This document shows positions 38,362 to 48,985 of a stretch of 64,000 bases of DNA, piece after piece (the first letter of the stretch is position 1; every line of letters starts with the position of its first letter). The stretch is from Halarcobacter ebronensis (GTDB taxonomy: Bacteria > Campylobacterota > Campylobacteria > Campylobacterales > Arcobacteraceae), in the NCBI RefSeq assembly GCF_013201825.1, contig NZ_CP053836.1:868001-932000 (forward strand), given 5' to 3'. The position numbers and the translations under genes are program-made. Under the pieces are notes generated by a model that worked only from the letters and a program-made list of their open reading frames with translations, was not told the origin of the DNA and did not search any database.

Positions 38362-39429
38362 ATGAAAAATATAAATAGATATCCAACAAAAAAGATATAT
38401 GTAGGGAATGTGGCAATTGGTGGTGATGCACCAATTTCAGTACAATCTATGACATATAGCAAAACTTCAGATGTAGATACAACAGTTGAGCAAATAAAAG
38501 CATTGCATTTTGCAGGTGCTGATATAGTAAGAGTTGCTGTTCCTGATATTGAAGCAGCAAATGCATTAAAAGAGATAAAAGCACAAAGCTCTTTGCCAAT
38601 TGTTGCAGATATTCACTTTAATCATAAATTAGCTCTTATTGCGGCAGAAGTTGTTGACTGTATTAGAATCAATCCAGGGAATATTGGTAATAAACAAAGA
38701 GTTGCAGAGGTTGTAAAGGCTTGCAAACAAAGAAATTTACCAATTAGAATTGGAGTAAACTGTGGTTCTTTGGAATCTCAATTTGAAGATAAATATGGAC
38801 AAACAGCCAAAGGTATGGTTGAGAGCGCTGATTATAATATAAAATTTTTGGAAGATTTAGGATTTGAAGATATTAAAATCTCTTTAAAAGCAAGTGATGT
38901 TCAAAGAACAGTAGAAGCTTATAGGCTTTTAAGACCTATGAATAATTATCCTTTTCATTTAGGAGTTACAGAAGCTGGAACTTTGTTTCACTCAACTATT
39001 AAATCTTCAATTGCATTAGGAAGTTTGCTTTTAGATGGAATAGGTGATACTTTAAGAGTCTCTATTACAGGAGAGCTTGAAAAAGAGATTGAAGTAGGTA
39101 GGGCTATTTTAAAAGATGCTGGACTTACAAAAGAGGGACTTAATATTATCTCTTGTCCTACTTGTGGAAGAATTGAAGCAGATTTAGTAAGTGCAGTAGC
39201 GCAAGTTGAACAAAGAACAAAACATATTAAAACTCCACTTAATGTTTCAGTTATGGGATGTGTAGTAAATGCTCTTGGTGAAGCTAAAGCAGCAGATGTG
39301 GCAATAGCTTATGGGAAGGGTGTTGGTCTTATTATAAAAAAAGGTGAAACTATAGCAAAACTTCCAACAGAAGAACTACTTGATAGATTTTTAGAAGAGG
39401 TAGAAGCTGAGGCTAAAAAAAATAGCTAA
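38362..39429 (+). CDS. ispG: 4-hydroxy-3-methylbut-2-enyl diphosphate synthase (IspG/GcpE)
   Basis: Penultimate step of the non-mevalonate isoprenoid pathway. 355 residues. [14 protein letters not shown] at the N-terminus; the 4Fe-4S ligands are the two cysteines of [11 protein letters not shown] and that of [11 protein letters not shown], with the Glu of the last motif as fourth ligand. Short bacterial form without insert domain. Both PdxJ and this pathway draw on deoxyxylulose phosphate. Confidence 0.96.
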   Translation: MKNINRYPTKKIYVGNVAIGGDAPISVQSMTYSKTSDVDTTVEQIKALHFAGADIVRVAVPDIEAANALKEIKAQSSLPIVADIHFNHKLALIAAEVVDCIRINPGNIGNKQRVAEVVKACKQRNLPIRIGVNCGSLESQFEDKYGQTAKGMVESADYNIKFLEDLGFEDIKISLKASDVQRTVEAYRLLRPMNNYPFHLGVTEAGTLFHSTIKSSIALGSLLLDGIGDTLRVSITGELEKEIEVGRAILKDAGLTKEGLNIISCPTCGRIEADLVSAVAQVEQRTKHIKTPLNVSVMGCVVNALGEAKAADVAIAYGKGVGLIIKKGETIAKLPTEELLDRFLEEVEAEAKKNS

Positions 39430-39530
39430 AGCTTCTGCTTACAACCACTTATAAAATAAATTTAGCTACAATTTAACCCTCAAAAAAATATAAAATAATA
39501 CTTTTTAATTGGTACGTGTATGGAGAGTAG

Positions 39531-40970
39531 ATGGATAGTATATATAGTGTAAATATTGAAAGAGCTGTTTTAAGCTCAATTCTTTTTAATCCCGAAGAGA
39601 TTGAAGATGTTTTAGGGGTTTTAAAACCAAAAGATTTTTATCTGCCTGCGCACCAAAAGATTTTTGATGTAATGGTAAAACTTCATAGTTCAGATATGCC
39701 AATTGATGAAGAGTTTATTAGAAAAAGAGTTGATTCAAAAGATGTTGATGACTCAATATTATTAGAAATCTTGTCTGCAAACCCAATTACAAATACTTTA
39801 GCATATGTACGAGAGATAAAAGATGGTGCAGTTAAAAGAGAACTTGCTAACTTAGCAACAACTATTAAAAAAGTTGCTCTAGAAGATGAAACAAGTGCAA
39901 ATGATGCTTTAGATGTAGTGCAAGGGGAGCTTTACAAAATCTCAACAGATAGTGCAACTTCAGAGCTAAAAAATATGGAAGTTGTAACAGGAGATACCCT
40001 TTCATATATTAAAAAAATGAAAGAGTTGGGAAATAAACACCTAATTGGTGAAACCACAGGATTTTATGATTTAGATAAAAGAACAACTGGATTTAACCAA
40101 GGGGATTTAGTAATTATTGCAGCCCGTCCAGCAATGGGAAAAACAGCATTAGTTTTAAATATGTGCCTTAAAAATGTTGAAGCAGGAAAAGGTGTAATCT
40201 TCTTTTCTCTGGAGATGCCAGCAGAACAACTTATGTTAAGGATGCTTGCTGCTAAAACCTCTATCCCTTTACAAAATCTTAGAAAAGGTGATTTAGATGA
40301 TAATCAATGGTCAAATCTAAATGGAGCCTTTGAAGATTTAAATAGAAAAAAACTCTTTGTGGATGATGGAGGAAGTGTTAATATTAATCAATTAAGAGCT
40401 AGAGTTAGAAAACTTGCTCAAAATGAAGAGAATAAAATCTCAATGGTTATTATAGATTATCTTCAACTTATGCAAGGGGTTGGAAATAAAGATAGACACC
40501 AAGAAGTATCAGATATTTCAAGGGGTTTAAAAATGCTTGCAAGGGAGATGAAAATACCAATTATTGCCCTTTCTCAGTTAAATAGGGGACTTGAAAATAG
40601 ACCAGATAAAAGACCAATGTTAAGTGACTTAAGAGAATCTGGAGCAATAGAACAAGATGCAGATATTATTATGTTTGTTTATAGAGATGATGTGTACAAA
40701 GAGAGAGAAGAGGCAAGAAAAGAGAAAGAGGCATCTGATAAGGGTGAAGAGTATAAATCAAAATTCGTAAATAAACCTGTTGAAGAGGCTGAAATTATTA
40801 TTGGTAAACAAAGAAACGGTCCAATAGGTACTGTAAAACTTGATTTCCAAAAACAGTTTACAAGATTTATTGATAAAGAGAATGCAAATGATGCCCCAAT
40901 TGAGGTTGTTTTTGAATCAATTGCTGATACTAATAAAGAGACAAATATAGAGATACCAAATATTTTATAA
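39531..40970 (+). CDS. dnaB: Replicative DNA helicase
   Basis: 479 residues. N-terminal DnaB domain (ERAVLSSILFNPEEIEDV), RecA-like core with Walker A ARPAMGKTALVLNM, Walker B VIIDYLQLMQG, the arginine-rich loop SDLRESGAIEQDAD and the closing KQRNGPIGTVKLDF. GGAG precedes ATG by about 8 nt. A TACAAT -10-like element is at 39467-39472. No intein seen. Confidence 0.97.
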   Translation: MDSIYSVNIERAVLSSILFNPEEIEDVLGVLKPKDFYLPAHQKIFDVMVKLHSSDMPIDEEFIRKRVDSKDVDDSILLEILSANPITNTLAYVREIKDGAVKRELANLATTIKKVALEDETSANDALDVVQGELYKISTDSATSELKNMEVVTGDTLSYIKKMKELGNKHLIGETTGFYDLDKRTTGFNQGDLVIIAARPAMGKTALVLNMCLKNVEAGKGVIFFSLEMPAEQLMLRMLAAKTSIPLQNLRKGDLDDNQWSNLNGAFEDLNRKKLFVDDGGSVNINQLRARVRKLAQNEENKISMVIIDYLQLMQGVGNKDRHQEVSDISRGLKMLAREMKIPIIALSQLNRGLENRPDKRPMLSDLRESGAIEQDADIIMFVYRDDVYKEREEARKEKEASDKGEEYKSKFVNKPVEEAEIIIGKQRNGPIGTVKLDFQKQFTRFIDKENANDAPIEVVFESIADTNKETNIEIPNIL

Positions 40971-41072
40971 TGGGAAAAAAAGCAAAAAAAGTTAATTTCT
41001 AATAATTCACATAATTATTTCTTAAGATTCTAACTAATATAATTTTTATAATTATATTATAAGGAAGTAGAA

Positions 41073-41462
41073 ATGAAAATGGCTTTTTCTCTATTAGAAC
41101 TTATATTTGCCATAGTTGTTATTGGCATAATCTCTTCTTTTGCTCTTCCAAAATACTTAGATACAAGAAACCAAGCAATGGCTTCAACCATACAAAGAGA
41201 TGTGGTCACTGCTATAAGTTCCATACAAACATACTACTTAATAAATAGAAAAATTGATAATATTGGGGATGCTCTTACATTAAATACTCAATATTGGCAT
41301 ACAGAAAAAATGAAAACTATCTTTGATGAAAATAGCAAAGATTGTGTTATTTTAGAAATTACAGATGAAAAAATTCAAATTATAGTAAATGAAGAAGCTG
41401 GTTCTGTTTGTGAAGAGCTTGTAAAAAGAGGAATAACTACACAAGATATTGATTTAATATAA
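41073..41462 (+). CDS. Type II secretion/type IV pilin-like prepilin
   Basis: 129 residues. The N-terminus MKMAFSLLELIFAIVVIG carries the class III signal: cleavage before Phe, Glu at position +5 and a hydrophobic helix of about 20 residues; the residue before the cleavage site is Ala rather than Gly. The C-terminal globular part has two cysteines (KDCVI and SVCEEL) that could form a disulphide loop. It is an isolated pseudopilin gene; no secretion genes are adjacent. Confidence 0.85.
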   Translation: MKMAFSLLELIFAIVVIGIISSFALPKYLDTRNQAMASTIQRDVVTAISSIQTYYLINRKIDNIGDALTLNTQYWHTEKMKTIFDENSKDCVILEITDEKIQIIVNEEAGSVCEELVKRGITTQDIDLI

Positions 41463-41501
41463 ATTTGATACAATGCATATATGAAATCAAAAAGGTTTAA
41501 T

Positions 41502-42026
41502 ATGCAAAGAGCAGTATTTTTGGATAGAGATGGTGTAGTTAATGTTGAAAAAAATTATACTTCTAAAATAGAAGATTTTGAATTTATTGATTCTTTATTT
41601 GATTCTTTAAAATATCTACAATCTTTAGGTTATAAACTTTTTATAATAACAAATCAATCAGGTATTGCAAGGGGTTATTATAGTATCGATGATTATAAAA
41701 TATTAACAAATTGGATGATTGATAAATTAGGTGAAGAAGGCATAGTTATAGATCAAGTTGAATTTTGTCCCCATGGTCCAGAAGATAATTGCTCTTGTAG
41801 AAAACCAAAAACAGGTATGGTTGATAATATCCTTAAAAAACATGAGATTGATTTAGAAAACTCTTGGCTAATTGGTGACAAAACAGCTGATATAGAGTGT
41901 GCAAAAAATGCAAAAATAAAAAATACAATTCAAGTAAAATCGGGACATAAGTTTGATGAAAAAACTTCAATTGCAGATTTTGTATGTGATTCTATTAAAG
42001 ATATAAAAAATATTATTAAAACTTGA
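41502..42026 (+). CDS. gmhB: D-glycero-D-manno-heptose 1,7-bisphosphate 7-phosphatase
   Basis: Removes the 7-phosphate in ADP-heptose synthesis for LPS core. HAD family: FLDRDGVVNVEKNY (nucleophile Asp), ITNQSGIARGYY, the zinc loop CPHGPEDNCSCRKPK and WLIGDKTADIECAKNA. 174 residues. ATG at 41502 has AAAAAGG six bases before it. A longer in-frame ATG at 41481 has no ribosome-binding site but lies six bases after a TACAAT -10-like box, so a leaderless longer form is possible. Confidence 0.92.
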   Translation: MQRAVFLDRDGVVNVEKNYTSKIEDFEFIDSLFDSLKYLQSLGYKLFIITNQSGIARGYYSIDDYKILTNWMIDKLGEEGIVIDQVEFCPHGPEDNCSCRKPKTGMVDNILKKHEIDLENSWLIGDKTADIECAKNAKIKNTIQVKSGHKFDEKTSIADFVCDSIKDIKNIIKT

Positions 42027-42106
42027 CTATTATACAATCATAATTTTTTTTTAGCTAGAATATAACTCTTTTTTTAAGAGAGATTTCTAAATAGTAAAGA
42101 GAGATT

Positions 42107-42649
42107 ATGATATTAAACGAAGCAGATAAAAATTTAATTCAAAATTCAATTAGAGATGTACACGATTTCCCAAAAGAGGGTATTGTATTTAAAGATATTA
42201 CAACCCTTTTAAACAATAAAGAAGCTTTTAAAACTCTTATGAATCACTTAGAAGAGAGATACAAATCTTATAACTTAGATTATATTTGTGGTATTGATTC
42301 TAGAGGGTTTATTTTTGGAGCAGCATTGGCGGATAGACTTGGAATTGGTTTTGTTCCTGTTAGAAAAAAAGGGAAACTTCCTAGTACAACTGTATGTGAA
42401 AAATATGAGTTAGAGTATGGTTATGATGAGGTAGAGATACATCTTGATGCTTTCCCTAAGAAAAAACCAAATGTTTTACTTATAGATGATTTAATTGCAA
42501 CTGGTGGTACTGCAACCGCAGCTTCAAAACTTATAAAAAAAATTGATGCAAATTTACTTGAAGCTTGTTTTATTCTTAATCTTACATTTTTAAATGGTGT
42601 AAAAAAAGTTGAAGAGCATACAAAAGTGTATGCAGTTTTAGATATATAA
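42107..42649 (+). CDS. apt: Adenine phosphoribosyltransferase
   Basis: Salvages adenine to AMP with PRPP. 180 residues. The PRPP site is [35 protein letters not shown] is the N-terminal family block; and [18 protein letters not shown] the base loop. First gene of an apparent apt-trpB-dedA-pepA-hldE-ychF operon with gaps of 20 bp or less. Confidence 0.96.
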   Translation: MILNEADKNLIQNSIRDVHDFPKEGIVFKDITTLLNNKEAFKTLMNHLEERYKSYNLDYICGIDSRGFIFGAALADRLGIGFVPVRKKGKLPSTTVCEKYELEYGYDEVEIHLDAFPKKKPNVLLIDDLIATGGTATAASKLIKKIDANLLEACFILNLTFLNGVKKVEEHTKVYAVLDI

Positions 42650-42659
42650 AGAAGAGATT

Positions 42660-43874
42660 ATGAAAGAGAATTATTATATTCCAAAACCTTCTAAATTTGA
42701 CCCAGATGTAAATGGACATTTTGGCAAATTTGGGGGAAGATATGTTCCAGAAACCTTGATGCCAATTCTAATTGAGTTAGAAGAGAGTTATAAAAAATTT
42801 AGATTTGATAAAGAGTTTTGGAAAGAGGTTGATTATCTATTAAAAGATTATGTGGGAAGAGAATCTCCACTATATTTTGCAAAAAATATTAGTGACGAAA
42901 TAGGTGCTAAAGTCTATTTAAAAAGAGAAGATTTAAACCACACAGGAGCTCATAAAGTAAATAATGTTATTGCCCAAGGGCTTCTTGCAAAAAAACTTGG
43001 AAAAACAAAAGTTATTGCTGAAACTGGTGCTGGACAACATGGAGTTGCAACTGCTACAATTGCTGCACTTCTAGGTTTAGAATGTACAGTTTTTATGGGT
43101 GCAAAAGATGTTGAAAGACAAGAGTTAAATGTGTTTAGAATGAAACTTCTAGGAGCAAAAGTTGTCCCTGTTAAAAGTGGAAGTAAAACACTTAAAGATG
43201 CTATGAACGACGCAATTAGATACTGGGTTACAAATGCAAGAGACACTTTTTATATAATTGGAACTGTTGCAGGTCCTCACCCATATCCTATGATGGTTAG
43301 AGATTTTCAAAGTATTATTGGTTGGGAAGCTAGAAGACAGATACAAGAGAAAGAGGGAAGACTTCCTGATTTCGTCATTGCATGTATTGGTGGTGGTTCT
43401 AATGCAATAGGTTCTTTTTCTCACTTTTTAGAAGATAAAGAAACTAAATGTATTGGAATTGAAGCTGGTGGATTTGGTATTGATACTAATAAACATGGAT
43501 GTTCACTTAAAAAAGGAACTCCAGGGGTTTTACATGGTCAGTGTTCATATCTTCTTCAAGATGAGGATGGACAAGTTTTAGAAGCACACTCAATTTCTGC
43601 TGGACTTGATTATCCAGGGATTGGTCCAGAACACTCATTTTTAAATGATGAGGGTGTAGTTGATTATGATAATATTACAGATCAAGAGGCAATGGATGCT
43701 TTTGTATGGCTTAGTCAAAAAGAGGGAATTATTCCAGCATTTGAAAGTGCCCATGCAGTTGCTTATTTAAAAAAAGCAAAAGAGAAATTCAAAAATAAAT
43801 TATTAATTATTACCATCTCTGGACGTGGTGATAAGGATATGGTTCAAGCAAAAGAGATACTACACTTTAGTTAG
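42660..43874 (+). CDS. trpB: Tryptophan synthase beta chain
   Basis: Joins indole and serine. 404 residues. The pyridoxal-phosphate lysine is K99 in [22 protein letters not shown], and the phosphate loop [12 protein letters not shown] are clear. TrpA is not adjacent. This is TrpB1 type by length and motifs. Followed 8 bp later by dedA. Confidence 0.96.
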   Translation: MKENYYIPKPSKFDPDVNGHFGKFGGRYVPETLMPILIELEESYKKFRFDKEFWKEVDYLLKDYVGRESPLYFAKNISDEIGAKVYLKREDLNHTGAHKVNNVIAQGLLAKKLGKTKVIAETGAGQHGVATATIAALLGLECTVFMGAKDVERQELNVFRMKLLGAKVVPVKSGSKTLKDAMNDAIRYWVTNARDTFYIIGTVAGPHPYPMMVRDFQSIIGWEARRQIQEKEGRLPDFVIACIGGGSNAIGSFSHFLEDKETKCIGIEAGGFGIDTNKHGCSLKKGTPGVLHGQCSYLLQDEDGQVLEAHSISAGLDYPGIGPEHSFLNDEGVVDYDNITDQEAMDAFVWLSQKEGIIPAFESAHAVAYLKKAKEKFKNKLLIITISGRGDKDMVQAKEILHFS

Positions 43875-43882
43875 GGTTTAAA

Positions 43883-44569
43883 ATGAGAGAAAAAATTCAA
43901 AATAATTCAGGGAAAATCCTATTTGTAGTGGTGGCTCTTTTTATTATATTTTTAGGTTATAATCTATACTTAGCCCCGGTAGAAGGAATTGAAAATAAAT
44001 TTGTGTATCTTCTTAAAACTTATGGATACATAATTTTATTTGCATGGAGTATTTTAGAGGGTGAGGCTGGTTTGATTATGGCTGGACTGCTTTCTCATGT
44101 AAGTCACATGAATCTTTATATGGCAATTTTTGTTGCTGGACTTGGAGGATTTACAGGAGATCAGATATATTTTTATATAGGCAGATTTAATAAAGCTTAT
44201 GTTCATAAAAATTTTAAAGAGCAAAGAAGGAAGTTTGCTTTAGCACACCTTCTTTTAATGAGATATGGATGGCCAATAATTTTTGTACAGAGATATATGT
44301 ACGGGATGAGAACAATTATACCAATATCTATTGGTCTAACAAGATATAGTGCAAAAACCTTTGCATTTATTAATTTAATTTCGGCTTGGGTTTGGGCAGC
44401 AGTAACAATTCTTCCTGCTTGGTATTTTGGTGAAGAGATTTTAGAGGTCTTACACTGGGCAAAAGAGCATTGGTATTTTGCAGCACCTTTTGGATTGATT
44501 ATTGCTGGAAGCATAATCTTTTACTTTTATAAGGCAACTAAAAAAAAGGAGAAAAGTCTTGAAAGTTAG
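43883..44569 (+). CDS. DedA family membrane protein
   Basis: 228 residues with about five hydrophobic segments. The DedA signature is visible in GGFTGDQIYFYIGR, LLMRYGWPIIFVQRYMYGMRT (conserved R-x3-G-x-R) and INLISAWVWAAV. Family members act as lipid flippases, for example on undecaprenyl phosphate. Overlaps pepA by 11 bases. Confidence 0.88.
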   Translation: MREKIQNNSGKILFVVVALFIIFLGYNLYLAPVEGIENKFVYLLKTYGYIILFAWSILEGEAGLIMAGLLSHVSHMNLYMAIFVAGLGGFTGDQIYFYIGRFNKAYVHKNFKEQRRKFALAHLLLMRYGWPIIFVQRYMYGMRTIIPISIGLTRYSAKTFAFINLISAWVWAAVTILPAWYFGEEILEVLHWAKEHWYFAAPFGLIIAGSIIFYFYKATKKKEKSLES

Positions 44570-45965
44570 TTTAATTGAAAATGATTTTAAAAATGTAGAA
44601 TCAGAATTAGAGATTTTTATAGTTGATGATATTGAAAATAGTAGTGATAAAGATATTTTAGAAAGTATTGGTTTTGAAGAGAAAGATGAATCTCTTGCAC
44701 TTCTTCCTGAAATAGGAAGAATCTATGTTGGTTGTGAAGATGAAAATTATGAAAGTATAGCCATTGCAATTTCAACGGCAATTAGAAAATTCAAAACTAC
44801 AAAATTTGAAACAGCAAAGATTGAGTTAAAAGATATGAACTTAAAAGCACTTGTTGAGGGTGCTCTTTTAGGAGAATATGAGTTTACCCAATATAAATCA
44901 GAGAAGAAAAAAAGTAAAAAGCAAGAGCTTTTAATTTGTGTTCCAAAAATTACACCTGAGATTAAAAAAAGCTTTGAAGAGTCAAAAATTATCTCAAAAG
45001 CAGTTAATAAAACAAGAGATATTGTAAATACAACTCCTGCTGATTGTTATCCAAAAATTATGGCTCAAACTGCTAAAAAAATTGCTAAAGACAATAATTT
45101 AGAGTGTGAAGTTTTTGGAGAGAAATATCTTGCAGAAAATGGAATGAATGCAATGCTAAGTGTAGGTAGAGCTTCTGTTCATGAATCAAAACTAATCCAT
45201 TTAAGTTATAAACCAGAAAATGCTAAGAAAAAAGTTGTATTAGTTGGAAAAGGTTTAACTTATGATTCAGGTGGGCTTTCACTTAAACCAGCTGATTATA
45301 TGGTAACAATGAAGAGTGATAAAAGTGGAGCTTCGGCGGTATTAGGAATAATGAGTGCTGTTTCTAAACTAAATCTTCCAATTGAAATTCATGGAATTAT
45401 TGGTGCTGTTGAGAATATGATAGGTGGAGATGCCTATAAGCCAGATGATGTTTTAGTAGCAAGAAATGGTAAAACAATAGAGGTTAGAAATACTGATGCT
45501 GAAGGAAGACTTGTTCTTGCAGATTGTCTTTGTTATGCTCAAGATGAGATTGAAGATATTGATTATATCTTTGATTTTGCTACTTTAACAGGTGCTTGTG
45601 TTGTTGGAGTTGGTGAATATACTATTGGAATTATGGGAAATAATACAGTTTTAAAAAGAGAAGTTGTATCAAACACTTTAGAAGCAGGGGAGTATGCAAC
45701 TACACTTCCTTTTAATAGATTTTTGAGAAAAACAATTAAATCTGAAATTGCAGATATTTGCAATGTGGCAAATACAAGATATGGTGGAGCAATCACAGCA
45801 GGACTATTTTTGGATAATTTTATAAATGAAGAGAATAAAGATAAATGGGTTCACTTTGATATAGCTGGACCTGCATATGTGGAAAAAGCTTGGGGATATA
45901 ATCCTCATGGAGCAAGTGGAGCTGGAGTTAGAGCAACTTTACAGTTTCTAAAAACAATTGAATAA
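44559..45965 (+). CDS. pepA: Leucyl aminopeptidase
   Basis: 468-residue M17 metallopeptidase. The two-metal active site can be read from GKGLTYDSGGLSLKP, MKSDKSGAS and NTDAEGRLVLADCL. The start is TTG at 44559 with AGGAG about eight bases upstream, inside dedA. E. coli PepA also binds DNA, which is not implied here. Confidence 0.95.
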   Translation: MKVSLIENDFKNVESELEIFIVDDIENSSDKDILESIGFEEKDESLALLPEIGRIYVGCEDENYESIAIAISTAIRKFKTTKFETAKIELKDMNLKALVEGALLGEYEFTQYKSEKKKSKKQELLICVPKITPEIKKSFEESKIISKAVNKTRDIVNTTPADCYPKIMAQTAKKIAKDNNLECEVFGEKYLAENGMNAMLSVGRASVHESKLIHLSYKPENAKKKVVLVGKGLTYDSGGLSLKPADYMVTMKSDKSGASAVLGIMSAVSKLNLPIEIHGIIGAVENMIGGDAYKPDDVLVARNGKTIEVRNTDAEGRLVLADCLCYAQDEIEDIDYIFDFATLTGACVVGVGEYTIGIMGNNTVLKREVVSNTLEAGEYATTLPFNRFLRKTIKSEIADICNVANTRYGGAITAGLFLDNFINEENKDKWVHFDIAGPAYVEKAWGYNPHGASGAGVRATLQFLKTIE

Positions 45966-45985
45966 ATTTTGCGTTAGGAATAGAT

Positions 45986-46978
45986 ATGATTAAAATGGAT
46001 AAAAAAGCAAAAGTTTTAGTTATCGGTGATTTGATGATTGACTCTTATTTGATTGGACATTGTGACAGGATAGCACTTGATGCACCTGTTGCAATTGTTG
46101 ATGTAAAAGAGGAAAAAGATGTTTTAGGTGGAGCTGGAAATGTTATTAGAAATCTAGCTTCACTTGGAGCAAAAGTGAGTGTAATGTCTGTTGTGGGAAG
46201 TGATGATAATGCAAAACTTTTAAAACATATGTTAGATGAAGTGGAAACAAAATCTTTTCTTTTGGAACAAAAAGGGAGAAAAACTTCTAAAAAAACAAGA
46301 ATTATGACTGCAAATCAACAAATATTTAGATTTGATCATGAAAGCAGAAATAATATCTCTTTTGATAACGTTAAAAAACTTTATGAAAAACTTCAAGAGA
46401 AAATAAACGCTTATGATGTTATTTTACTTGCAGATTATGGGAAAGGTGTTTTAACAAAAGATTTTACACAAAAAATTATCTCTTATGCAAATAAAAATAA
46501 TGTTAAAACTGTAGTTGATCCATTTGGAACAGATTATAGTAAATATCAAGGTGCCTATTTAATTATTCCAAATAAAACTGAAGCAATAACTGCAACTGGA
46601 ATAGAGATAGAAAATAGTGATGATTTGCTTGAAGCACTAAAAGAGATAAAAAATAAATTTGAAACCAAAGAGGCAATTATTACTTTATCAGAACAAGGTG
46701 TAGCTTTATTAAAAGATGATAAGTTATCAGTTCTTCCAACTGTACCTTTAGAAGTATATGATGTAACAGGTGTGGGAGATACTCTTTTAGCATCAATTGG
46801 TTTTGCCCTTGCCCTTGATAATGATATTGTTGCTTCTTTAGAGTTTGCAAATCTTGCAACTGGAGTTGTATTAAGAAAAGCAGGAACTGCAACAGTATCA
46901 CTTGCTGAGATTGAATCAGACCAAGTGGATTTAGATAAAAAAATTATTGAGACACATTTAAGTTGTCAATTAAAATAA
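45986..46978 (+). CDS. D-glycero-beta-D-manno-heptose-7-phosphate kinase (HldE domain I only)
   Basis: 330-residue PfkB-type kinase. GDLMIDSYLIGHCDRIALDAPV and GGAGNVIRNLASLG match the HldE/RfaE kinase domain, and DVTGVGDTLLASIGFAL holds the catalytic Asp. The adenylyltransferase domain that follows in E. coli HldE is absent: the protein ends after the kinase fold. It must then be a separate gene, not in this window. It lies 4 kb from gmhB, the next enzyme of the pathway. Confidence 0.88.
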   Translation: MIKMDKKAKVLVIGDLMIDSYLIGHCDRIALDAPVAIVDVKEEKDVLGGAGNVIRNLASLGAKVSVMSVVGSDDNAKLLKHMLDEVETKSFLLEQKGRKTSKKTRIMTANQQIFRFDHESRNNISFDNVKKLYEKLQEKINAYDVILLADYGKGVLTKDFTQKIISYANKNNVKTVVDPFGTDYSKYQGAYLIIPNKTEAITATGIEIENSDDLLEALKEIKNKFETKEAIITLSEQGVALLKDDKLSVLPTVPLEVYDVTGVGDTLLASIGFALALDNDIVASLEFANLATGVVLRKAGTATVSLAEIESDQVDLDKKIIETHLSCQLK

Positions 46979-46988
46979 AAGGAAATTA

Positions 46989-48092
46989 ATGGGATTAGGT
47001 GTAGGAATAGTAGGTCTTCCAAACGTAGGTAAATCAACAACTTTTAATGCTTTAACAAAAGCACAAAATGCAGAGGCGCAAAACTATCCATTTTGTACAA
47101 TTGAACCAAACAAAGCAGTTGTGCCTGTACCAGATAAAAGACTTGATGCATTAGCAAAAATTGTAAATCCTAATAAGATTCAACATTCAACTATTGATTT
47201 TGTTGATATTGCAGGACTTGTTAGAGGAGCCTCAAAAGGTGAAGGTCTTGGAAATCAATTTCTTTCAAATATTAGAGAAGTTGAAGTTATTTTGCATATG
47301 GTAAGATGTTTTGAAGATGGTAATATTACTCACGTTGAAGGTGATGTTAATCCTATTAGAGATATTGAAATTATAGAAACTGAACTTATTTATGCAGATA
47401 TTTCTCAATTGGAAAAAAAGATTGATAAACTGAAAAAACAATCAAAAGGTTCAAAAGAAGCAGCTTCAATGTTAGTTGTAGCAGAAGCTGTATATAAACA
47501 TATTGATGAACTTAAACCTGTAAAAACTTTTGAAGATAAAGATAGTGAGCAGTTTATCCTTTTAGATAAAGAACTTAGATTTTTATCTAATAAAGATGTA
47601 ATTTATGGGGCAAATGTTGATGAAGATTCATTGGCAAATGGCGGTAATGAGTATGTTGAAACAGTAAGAACATATGCGCAAGAAGTTGGTGCAGATGTTA
47701 TTATGCTTTGTGCAAAAATCGAAGAAGAGTTAGTGGGACTTGAAGATGAAGAGGCAAAAGAGTTTTTGACTGATTTAGGTGTTCAAGAGTCAGGTTTGGA
47801 ACAAATTATTCAAAAAGCATTTGACAAACTTGGACTTCAATCATACTTTACAGCAGGTAAAATAGAAGTTAGAGCTTGGACTATTAGAAAAGGGACAAAA
47901 GCTCCACAAGCAGCAGCAGTTATCCATAATGATTTTGAAAAAGGTTTTATCAAAGCTGAAGTTATTTCATATGAAGATTATGTAAATTTTGGTGGTGAAA
48001 CTAAATGTAAAGAGGCTGGGAAATTGAGACTTGAAGGTAAAGAATACATTGTTCAAGATGGCGATGTAATGCACTTTAGATTCAATACTTGA
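46989..48092 (+). CDS. ychF: Ribosome-binding ATPase YchF
   Basis: 367 residues. GLPNVGKSTTFNALT is the P-loop of this Obg-like family that prefers ATP, DIAGLVRGASKGEGLGNQF the switch region, and the C-terminal TGS domain runs from AWTIRKGTKAPQAAAVIH to the end. Ten bases after the heptose kinase gene. Confidence 0.96.
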   Translation: MGLGVGIVGLPNVGKSTTFNALTKAQNAEAQNYPFCTIEPNKAVVPVPDKRLDALAKIVNPNKIQHSTIDFVDIAGLVRGASKGEGLGNQFLSNIREVEVILHMVRCFEDGNITHVEGDVNPIRDIEIIETELIYADISQLEKKIDKLKKQSKGSKEAASMLVVAEAVYKHIDELKPVKTFEDKDSEQFILLDKELRFLSNKDVIYGANVDEDSLANGGNEYVETVRTYAQEVGADVIMLCAKIEEELVGLEDEEAKEFLTDLGVQESGLEQIIQKAFDKLGLQSYFTAGKIEVRAWTIRKGTKAPQAAAVIHNDFEKGFIKAEVISYEDYVNFGGETKCKEAGKLRLEGKEYIVQDGDVMHFRFNT

Positions 48093-48111
48093 TAAGGTAA
48101 TTAAAAATAGA

Positions 48112-48117
48112 TATAAT
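48112..48117 (+). promoter_or_regulatory. -10 box for the HDOD gene
   Basis: TATAAT about 28 bp before the GTG start, with AGGAG at 48134-48138 between them. Confidence 0.5.
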
Positions 48118-48144
48118 TATTATCTAATAAAGCAGGAGTTAATC

Positions 48145-48963
48145 GTGACAGAAAATATTATTGAAAAAATTGAATCTCTTCCTCCTTTACCTAAGACTGT
48201 TATAGAAATTGAAGAGTTTAGACAACAACAAGAAAAAGAGCCTTATGATCTTTTGAAAATTATTGAAAAAGATGCTCTTATTGTCTCAACCCTTCTAAAA
48301 GTTTCAAACTCTGCAATGTTTGGTTTTAGAAGTAAAGTTGAGACAGTAAGTAAAGCGATAAACCTTTTGGGGATTAATTTTACTATTTCAATAGCTATTG
48401 GTGGAACTATACAAAATCTATTGAAAACAAATTTGTCTCCATATGGGATTAATAGTGATGATTTTATGAAAGCCTCAAATTTGGCAACAACATTGGCTTC
48501 TTTGTGGTTAGGTAGAGTCTCTTTTGATTTAAAAGAGGAGCTTGTTTTACCAGCGTTATTACAAGAATCAGGAAAGTTCGTTATTGCTGATATTATAGCT
48601 TCAAACAACAAAGTTGAAGAGTTTCAAGAGCTTCTTGCCACAGGTAAACCAATTGCCCAATGTGAAATGGAAACTATAGGATTAACAACTTCTGAAGTTA
48701 CGGCAAGAATTTTTAAACATTGGAATTTAAGTGATAATCTGATTAATGTTATTGAAAAAGTTGATGATCTAGATAACTGTAATCCTGAATATTTACAAAA
48801 AAGTCAAATTCTTTTTGTATTAAAATCAATTTGTAATATTAGAGATTGTTTTTCACAAGAGAGCATTGGTTATGGGATTGCTAAAGCAAAAAGTTTTAAT
48901 TTAGAAACTAAAAACTTAGAAACCTCTATAGAAAAACTACAAGATAGACTTTTAGATGAGTAA
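48145..48963 (+). CDS. HDOD domain protein
   Basis: 272 residues of HDOD type: ESLPPLPKTVIEIEEF at the start, IIEKDALIVSTLLKVSNSAMFG, and VSKAINLLGI. HDOD domains are HD-like but lack the metal site and usually take part in signalling. There is no additional output domain. Start is GTG with AGGAG. It converges on a protein with a degenerate GGDEF domain. Confidence 0.88.
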   Translation: MTENIIEKIESLPPLPKTVIEIEEFRQQQEKEPYDLLKIIEKDALIVSTLLKVSNSAMFGFRSKVETVSKAINLLGINFTISIAIGGTIQNLLKTNLSPYGINSDDFMKASNLATTLASLWLGRVSFDLKEELVLPALLQESGKFVIADIIASNNKVEEFQELLATGKPIAQCEMETIGLTTSEVTARIFKHWNLSDNLINVIEKVDDLDNCNPEYLQKSQILFVLKSICNIRDCFSQESIGYGIAKAKSFNLETKNLETSIEKLQDRLLDE

Positions 48964-48985
48964 TTAAGAGTAAATCTTAATTACT
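48959..48985. terminator. Bidirectional hairpin between the HDOD gene and the GGDEF-like gene
   Basis: Perfect 11-bp stem AGTAATTAAGA (48959-48969) with its complement at 48975-48985 and a five-base loop. It contains the stop codons of both convergent genes. Confidence 0.55.

Noticed and set aside
43149-43424. Antisense open frames within trpB and similar ones in tonB receptors, tpsA, folD, spoT and glyA
   Set aside because: They lie fully inside strong genes, lack ribosome-binding sites and show low-complexity composition typical of shadow frames in AT-rich DNA.
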